Position numbers and translations under genes: made by a program. From Massilia atriviolacea (GTDB lineage Bacteria > Pseudomonadota > Gammaproteobacteria > Burkholderiales > Burkholderiaceae_D), in the NCBI RefSeq assembly GCF_003953935.1, contig NZ_RXLQ01000019.1:78349-128527 (forward strand): a stretch of 50,179 bases of DNA. Direction: 5' to 3'. The notes under the pieces are model-generated. The model searched no databases. It saw only the letters and a list, made by a program, of their open reading frames with translations, and had not been told where the DNA came from. This document shows, in pieces, positions 43,947 to 50,179 of this stretch (the first letter of the stretch is position 1; the number at the start of each line of letters is the position of its first letter).

Positions 43947-45191
43947 ATGCAACGCAGAGACTTTTTATCCTCGATGGCGCTGGGCGCCAGCCTGCTGGTG
44001 CCGGTCGGACGCAGCGCCTGGGCCGCCAGCGCAGGCGGTGGCGCGGGCGGCACGAACCTCACGCGCCAGAAACTGATCGTCGTCATGCTGCGCGGCGCCG
44101 TCGACGGGATGAACGTGGTGGCGCCCGTGGGCGACGCCAACTACCGGCGCCTGCGCCCGACCATCGGCCTGGAAGCGCCCGGCGCGGACGGCGCGGCGCT
44201 CGACCTGGACGGCTACTTCGGCCTGCATCCGGCGCTCGCGCCCCTGATGCCGCTGTGGCGGCAAAAGCGGCTCGCCTTCGTGCACGCCAGCGGCTCGCCC
44301 GACCCGAGCCGCTCGCACTTCGACGCCCAGATCTATATGGAGACCGCCACGCCGGGCCGCAAAAGCACGCCGGACGGCTGGATGAACCGGCTGGTGGCGG
44401 CGCTGCCGGGCGAAGCGGCCGCCAGCCGCGCGCTCAGTATCGGTCCGCTGATGCCGCGCATCCTGAGCGGCGCGGCGCCGGCCATCAACCTGCCCAACGG
44501 CGCCGCCGGGACCAGGGTCGACGTCCTCGACCGCCCGGCGGTGGGCGCCGCATTCGACCAGCTGTATGCCGCGCACGCGCGCTTCGGACGCGCCTACAGC
44601 GAGGGCAGGGTGGCGCACAGGGAGGTGGTGCAGGCGGCGATGAGCCGGGAGATGCGGCTGGCCGACAATGGCGCGCCGCTGCCGAACGGCTTTCCCGACG
44701 ACGCCGCGCGGCTGGCGGGCCTGATGCGCAGCGATGCGCGCATGCAGCTGGCGTTCATCGCGCTGGGCGGCTGGGACACGCATGCCAACCAGGGCGCGGC
44801 CACCGGACAGCTGGCCAACCGGCTGGCGCCCGTGGGCCTGGGGCTGGCTACCCTGGCGCAGCGCCTCGGTCCCCTGTTCGAGCACACGACCATCGTGGTG
44901 ATGTCGGAATTCGGCCGCACCGCGCGCCAGAACGGCAACGGCGGCACCGATCACGGTCACGGCAACGCCATGTGGCTGCTGGGCGGGCGGGTGGCCGGCG
45001 GCAAGGTGTATGGCGACTGGCAGGGCGTGGGCGACGACGCGCTCAACGAAGGACGCGACCTGCCGGTGACCACCGACTTCCGCTCGGTGCTGGCGCAGGT
45101 GGCCGAAAAGCACCTGCGTCTGCCGGATCGCCAGCTGGCGACACTGTTCCCGGACATGCCGGGCCAGGCGCTGCCGTTTCAATTATTATAA
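43947..45191 (+). CDS. DUF1501 domain protein with Tat signal
   Basis: A 414-residue protein of the DUF1501 family, which belongs to the alkaline phosphatase/sulfatase-like fold. The N-terminus MQRRDFLSSMALGASLLVPVG has a twin-arginine motif (RRDFL), so it is probably exported folded. Later motifs include HASGSPDPSRSHFDAQIYMETATPG, ALGGWDTHANQG and MSEFGRTARQNGNGGTDHGHGNAMWLLGG, with His/Asp residues suited to metal binding. GGAG precedes the ATG by about 7 bases; the gene lies 12 bases after DUF1800. Substrate is unknown. Confidence 0.92.
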   Translation: MQRRDFLSSMALGASLLVPVGRSAWAASAGGGAGGTNLTRQKLIVVMLRGAVDGMNVVAPVGDANYRRLRPTIGLEAPGADGAALDLDGYFGLHPALAPLMPLWRQKRLAFVHASGSPDPSRSHFDAQIYMETATPGRKSTPDGWMNRLVAALPGEAAASRALSIGPLMPRILSGAAPAINLPNGAAGTRVDVLDRPAVGAAFDQLYAAHARFGRAYSEGRVAHREVVQAAMSREMRLADNGAPLPNGFPDDAARLAGLMRSDARMQLAFIALGGWDTHANQGAATGQLANRLAPVGLGLATLAQRLGPLFEHTTIVVMSEFGRTARQNGNGGTDHGHGNAMWLLGGRVAGGKVYGDWQGVGDDALNEGRDLPVTTDFRSVLAQVAEKHLRLPDRQLATLFPDMPGQALPFQLL

Positions 45192-45310
45192 GTTCATGAC
45201 GACATATTTGTATCCATGGCGCAACACCGTAAAACTACCGTATTGCACTGCACCATAAATGAGAATATAGTGGACTTGTCTCCTCCAGTTTTCTCAGAAG
45301 ATTGGATTGC

Positions 45311-45342
45311 CGCCCGCACCGTCAAGGTCGCGGGCGTTTTTT

Positions 45343-45344
<2 letters not shown>
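45311..45344 (+). terminator. Terminator after the DUF1800/DUF1501 pair
   Basis: CGCCCGC (45311-45317) pairs with GCGGGCG (45330-45336), extended inward by ACC/GGT, followed by eight T. It abuts the stop of the convergent kinase gene. Confidence 0.85.
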
Positions 45345-46701
<1,357 letters not shown>

Positions 46702-46759
46702 GACATGGCTCCTTGCACGGCGGCTGCGGTCATACGACTATATCGGATTTGTCGCGCCA

Positions 46760-46783
46760 GATGGTAAATTTACAGATACCATC
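46760..46783. promoter_or_regulatory. Inverted repeat upstream of the kinase gene
   Basis: GATGGTA and TACCATC form a perfect 7-bp inverted repeat with a 10-base A+T-rich centre. It lies between the dioxygenase stop and the kinase start. There is no T-run, so an operator is more likely than a terminator, but nothing else supports either. Confidence 0.35.
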
Positions 46784-46796
46784 ATGTCACTGTTTT

Positions 46797-47534
46797 TTAC
46801 TCCGTGTCGCCCTGGAAGCCTCCCGTGCGCCAGGTCAGCACCAGCGTGTCGCGGTGGCCGTTCTCGCCATCGGGCTGGATCGGGGTCGATTCGTGGATGA
46901 CGGTGGCGTCGTCGAGCAGGATCAGGGTCCACGGTTCGAGCATGGTGAAGCGCTTGCCGTCCGGGCCCGCCGCCTCGAAAATGCGGGTCTCGCCCCCCTT
47001 GATATGGCTGCGCCCGACCAGCAGCACGGCCACGAAGTCGACGCCGTCGCGGTGCGCGCCTTCCGGCGTGGGGCGGCCGATGCCTTCGAGCGTATCGATG
47101 CGGAACTGGTGCGCTTCCACATACCAGGGCTGGGCCGCACGCACGCGCGAGCAGGCGTCGCCCAGGGCGCGCAGCAGATTGCCCCACGCCGGCAGCGCCA
47201 CCGTGCCTGGCTCCACCGGTTCGAACAGGCGGTGCATGCCGCCGTGCAGGGCGTTGTATTCGACCGGCTGCCAGTGCGCGCGGTGCGCGGTCTGGCTCAG
47301 CGCACCGCCATCCTGGATAAAGCAGGAATGGCGCCGGCGCCGGTAATTGCCGCCATCCTTGAGGTAGTTGTCCGGCGCCAGATGGTCCCAGCTGGGGACC
47401 AGCGTGTCGAGGTCGGCGAGGCTGCAGCCGGCCAGCGTGGCCACGTCGGCAGGGCGCAGCAGGGCGTAGCCGCTTGTGCGCAGCGCGTCGGTGAGCTGGG
47501 CGATATCGGTAAAGGGCGGTGCGTGTGTTGTCAT
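46797..47534 (-). CDS. 2OG-Fe(II) dioxygenase family protein (L-isoleucine dioxygenase-like)
   Basis: A 245-residue iron/2-oxoglutarate oxygenase. The iron triad is visible as His161-x-Asp163 (GAHRDGVDFV) and His214 (VIHESTPI), with an arginine near the end (TLVLTWR) for 2-oxoglutarate. The overall pattern, including WYVEAHQFRID and GRPTPEGAHRDG, fits the 2OG-Fe_Oxy_2 family, which includes hydroxylases of free amino acids. The substrate cannot be told. I used the ATG at 47534; a GTG lies one codon upstream. Confidence 0.85.
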   Translation of the reverse strand: MTTHAPPFTDIAQLTDALRTSGYALLRPADVATLAGCSLADLDTLVPSWDHLAPDNYLKDGGNYRRRRHSCFIQDGGALSQTAHRAHWQPVEYNALHGGMHRLFEPVEPGTVALPAWGNLLRALGDACSRVRAAQPWYVEAHQFRIDTLEGIGRPTPEGAHRDGVDFVAVLLVGRSHIKGGETRIFEAAGPDGKRFTMLEPWTLILLDDATVIHESTPIQPDGENGHRDTLVLTWRTGGFQGDTE

Positions 47535-47580
47535 CACGATAGCGTAGCACTATTTACAGCGCACCGTCGGTAGTGGGCAC

Positions 47581-49614
47581 TTACCACTTCTTCACAAGCG
47601 TCAGCCGCAGCGAGCGCGATTCGATCGGGTGGAAGTGCACGTCGTCGCGCGCGGCGCTTTCACCGTCCAGGCGCGACGCGTAATAATAGGCGATCGCCGA
47701 ATCGCGCCGCCTGGTCAGGTTGAAGCCCTCGATTTCCAGCAGCAGGCCGTTGGCCAGGCGGTAGCCGATGCGGCCGTTCATGGTGGTGCTGCCCGCCGCG
47801 CGCACGCTGTTGTCCTCGACCAGCGGGCGCGCGCCCACATAGCGCAGGCGCAGCGCGCCGGACCACGGGCCGCGGTCGACGCTCAGCGCGAACTGGCCCA
47901 CCCCTTCCACCGCGCCGGCGATACGCTCTTCGCCAGCGGCCACGCCGGCGCCGCGTGCGCGGGCCTTGGCGAACGCCAGGTCCAGGTCCAGCGAGAGCCA
48001 CTTGAAGGGCTTGTAGTAATTCGACAGCTCGATCCCGGTGCGGCGGCTGGCGGGACCGGCTTCGGTGTTCCCGGCGTCGCCGACGTAGACCAGTTCCGAG
48101 GCCATGTCGAGCCGGTACAGCGACAGGGCGCTTTGTACCTTGGGCAGCAGTTCGCTGCGCATGCCCACTTCCAGTCCGCGCGTGCGCGCCAGGCCGGGCG
48201 CCGGCGCCGCACGGTCCACGGCGCCGCGCGCATCGTTGCTGTGAAAGCCGTTGCCGGCGTTGAGATACCACTCGGTCTGCGCCCATGGTCCGAAAATCAG
48301 GTTCAGCGAGGGGCTGAGCTGATGGTCGCGCGAACGCGCCGCGCCGCCGGTCATGTCGCTGCTGCGCACGTCGAAGCGGTAGCTGTCGGCGCGCAGGCCG
48401 GCCACGCTGCGCAGCTTCTCGCTCCAGCGCACCTGGTATTCGGCGAACAGGCCGAGGCTGGACTCGACCACATGGTCCTCGCGCGTGGTGGAGAGGCGTT
48501 CGCGCCGGCGCGTGTTGTACAAGCCGTTGAAGATATTGTCGTTCTGGAGCTGCAGGCCGACCGTCACATCGGCCTTGATGCCGGTGCCGTGGCCATGCCA
48601 GGTATGGGTCGCGTCGACGCCGCTGGTCACGCGCCGGTCCGGCTGGCTGAACTGGTCGCCGTTGACCGGATCGTTCAGAAAATAGGTGAAGTTCGAATAC
48701 AGGTCCAGCTGGTTGCGGATCACGTAGGCGTTGACCTTGGAGGCCTGCTCCGCGCCGGTGCGGCGCCACACGCCGGAGACGCTGTAGCGGCGCGCCTGGC
48801 CGCCGTCGCTGTCGTCGATGGCGTCGAAGCGTCCCAGGCTGCCGTCATCGACGGCGCGCTGGGGGATCTGGTCGGTCGCGTTCCAGCTGGCGCGGTAAGC
48901 CATGGCGCTGACCGTGAAACCGTTGTTGGCGTAGCCCTGGCTGTAGCGCAGCACGGCGTTGACCTTGCGGTAGTCGTCGGGCCGGGTGAAGGGGCCGTCG
49001 TTGTGCATCGCCTCGAGCGCGTACAGCAGGTTGCCGGCCCCCGCTTCGGGCGAGCCGGCCAGCAGCGCGCGCGCAAAGCCGTTCTGGCCGATGCTGGCGC
49101 TGCCGGTCGTCTGCGTCAGGCGGTTGGCGTAGGTGATCGATGCCGCGCCGGCCGAGGCAAAGTCGCCATCGCGCGCCGAGTATGGACCCTTGCGGTAATC
49201 CATGCGCGCTGCCAGTTCGGGAATCAGGAAATTGAGGTCGGTCCAGCCCTGGCCGTGCGCGTGGCTGCGCTGGTTGACCGGCATGTCGTCGACGCTGGTG
49301 CGCAGGTCGGTGCCGTGATCGAGGTTGAAGCCGCGCAGGAAAAACTGGTTGGCCTTGCCCTCGCCGCTGTGCTGGGTGGCGATCAGGCCGGGCGCCGCTT
49401 CGAGCAGTTCGCCGGGGCGGTAGACGGTGCGCATCTCCAGCTGTTTCTGGGTCAGGCTGCCGGCATTGGCCGAATCGGCGATGCCCAGCTGGCTGGCGCG
49501 CGAACCGTCGATCAGCACGCGCTGCAGGACCAGGTCGTCGGCACGGGCGGCGCCGTGGCACAGCAGGAGCGACAGGGCGATCGGGGTAAGGCGTAAGGCG
49601 GAATGGATGGTCAC
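47581..49614 (-). CDS. TonB-dependent outer-membrane receptor
   Basis: A 677-residue gated porin. A signal peptide (ending GAARA) is followed by a plug domain (VLIDGSRASQLG, FLRGFNLDHGTDLRTSVDDMPVNQRSHAHGQGWTD), then a beta-barrel. It ends in an aromatic residue (LTLVKKW), usual for BamA-dependent barrels. The start is GTG overlapping the stop of the DUF6702 gene (GTGA), so the two are coupled. Ligand is unknown; the plug is similar to receptors found beside DUF6702 and M1-peptidase genes. Confidence 0.93.
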   Translation of the reverse strand: MTIHSALRLTPIALSLLLCHGAARADDLVLQRVLIDGSRASQLGIADSANAGSLTQKQLEMRTVYRPGELLEAAPGLIATQHSGEGKANQFFLRGFNLDHGTDLRTSVDDMPVNQRSHAHGQGWTDLNFLIPELAARMDYRKGPYSARDGDFASAGAASITYANRLTQTTGSASIGQNGFARALLAGSPEAGAGNLLYALEAMHNDGPFTRPDDYRKVNAVLRYSQGYANNGFTVSAMAYRASWNATDQIPQRAVDDGSLGRFDAIDDSDGGQARRYSVSGVWRRTGAEQASKVNAYVIRNQLDLYSNFTYFLNDPVNGDQFSQPDRRVTSGVDATHTWHGHGTGIKADVTVGLQLQNDNIFNGLYNTRRRERLSTTREDHVVESSLGLFAEYQVRWSEKLRSVAGLRADSYRFDVRSSDMTGGAARSRDHQLSPSLNLIFGPWAQTEWYLNAGNGFHSNDARGAVDRAAPAPGLARTRGLEVGMRSELLPKVQSALSLYRLDMASELVYVGDAGNTEAGPASRRTGIELSNYYKPFKWLSLDLDLAFAKARARGAGVAAGEERIAGAVEGVGQFALSVDRGPWSGALRLRYVGARPLVEDNSVRAAGSTTMNGRIGYRLANGLLLEIEGFNLTRRRDSAIAYYYASRLDGESAARDDVHFHPIESRSLRLTLVKKW

Positions 49615-50096
49615 GGTAGCTGTTGTTCTTTTTTGTTGCGGTCGAAGGAGAGGGTGGCGACGGCGCCGGCGCGGTTGACGTTGACCGTGTTGACCTGGTC
49701 GGGCAGGAAGTCGATCAAGACGTCGTCGCGCAGGCGCACGGCGGCCGCCAGCGGTGTCTTTTCCACTTCCTGGTAGATCACCACGTTGTCGACATTGGTC
49801 GTCACGCCGACCCAGCGCAGCGGCAGGCGCGCATTGTCCGCGCCCAGCAGGTAGAACTGCCTGTCGATGTACTTGCGCAGCACCGCTTCGTCCTGCGGGT
49901 CGGACAGGTCGAACTGGCGCTGGTACAGGTTCGCCAGCAGCGCCTCGATATCGTGCGCCATGTAGGTGTGCACCACTTCGATGCTGCCGGTGTTCGGGTT
50001 GAACGCGATGTCGGTGATCCCCGCGTGGAAGCGGTGCGCCTGCGCGCCCAGGCAGGCGCAGGCCAGCAGCGCGCCGAGCGCGAGGCGGCGTTTCAT
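49611..50096 (-). CDS. DUF6702-like exported protein
   Basis: A 161-residue exported protein with signal peptide MKRRLALGALLACACLGAQA. The mature N-terminus is HRFHAGITDIAFNPNTGSIEVVHTYMAHDIEALL, the usual start of this family, in which HxFH and the later histidine may bind a metal. No function is established. It overlaps the upstream partial gene (ATGA) and the receptor gene (GTGA), forming one unit. Confidence 0.8.
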   Translation of the reverse strand: MKRRLALGALLACACLGAQAHRFHAGITDIAFNPNTGSIEVVHTYMAHDIEALLANLYQRQFDLSDPQDEAVLRKYIDRQFYLLGADNARLPLRWVGVTTNVDNVVIYQEVEKTPLAAAVRLRDDVLIDFLPDQVNTVNVNRAGAVATLSFDRNKKEQQLP

Positions 50097-50179
50097 TTGG
50101 CGTCCTTGGCTTTCAGGGGCGTCTTGAAGTCCTTCATCAGGTCATCCTTGCTGCGGTCGGTCTTGAACAGCTCCAGGCG
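50093..50179 (-). CDS. 3' end of an upstream gene, product unknown (partial)
   Basis: An open frame enters from the right edge and ends in TGA overlapping the DUF6702 start (ATGA). The visible 28 residues (LELFKTDRSKDDLMKDFKT..., ending KAKDAK) are charged and helical. In related loci an M1-family peptidase often sits here, but 28 residues are too few to say. Confidence 0.6.
   Translation of the reverse strand, partial: RLELFKTDRSKDDLMKDFKTPLKAKDAK

Overview
The window looks like a chromosomal segment of a high-GC betaproteobacterium, most likely Oxalobacteraceae (Massilia/Telluria/Duganella type). The basis is the conserved Burkholderiales block yebC-purD-hemF-nadD-rsfS-rlmH-maf-rng, three exosortase-type PEP-CTERM proteins, a single tRNA-Thr(CGT), and dense coding with many ATGA/GTGA stop-start overlaps. 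The genus is an inference from gene content; no rRNA is present.

Layout. (1) 102-7587, plus strand: a compact operon of soluble NAD-dependent formate dehydrogenase (fused NuoE/NuoF-like beta subunit, NuoG-like/molybdopterin alpha subunit), the FdhD sulfurtransferase, then TupB-TupC-TupA, an ABC importer of the tungstate type. All five junctions are stop-start overlaps, which suggests a tungsten formate dehydrogenase with its own metal supply. (2) 7650-10631: an NAD(P)-binding Rossmann protein, a small GIY-YIG-like protein, a secreted RNase T2, a DUF2004-like protein and a PEP-CTERM protein. (3) 10839-12883: a lower-GC block with a thioredoxin-reductase-like flavoprotein and a divergent TetR regulator. 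It is flanked by a 17-nt perfect direct repeat whose right copy is the 3' end of rng, so it may be a small island inserted at that gene's end. (4) 12863-19929, minus strand: the housekeeping block of RNA processing, ribosome, NAD, heme and purine genes. (5) 20041-23225: a drug/metabolite transporter, methylglyoxal synthase, a zinc-free quinone reductase, a 43-residue membrane peptide, a strong bidirectional terminator and a DUF4136 lipoprotein. (6) 23419-27284: pepN, fbp and tRNA-Thr.

(7) 27350-30263 is an accessory stretch after the tRNA: a membrane-anchored protein with a long charged 11/18-residue helical repeat, then a LexA/CI-type S24 repressor facing three small genes. The divergent promoter carries two, perhaps three, regularly spaced 6-3-6 operators, and both transcripts are predicted to be leaderless or nearly so. 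This is phage-like switch architecture without visible phage structural genes. (8) 30727-33736: a DUF883-type membrane protein and a large HPII-type catalase. (9) 33809-35566: two tandem paralogous PEP-CTERM proteins with duplicated upstream regions.

(10) 35798-42231, minus strand: a complete tripartite RND efflux operon headed by a CecR-like TetR regulator. It is divergent from a secreted DUF1800/DUF1501 pair (42423-45191) that may share its operator region. (11) 45343-50179: a REC-histidine kinase hybrid, a 2OG-Fe(II) dioxygenase, and the end of a TonB-receptor locus (receptor, DUF6702 protein, and the 3' end of an unidentified upstream gene that runs off the window).

All calls come from reading the sequence. 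Family names rest on recognised motifs and were not checked by database search.
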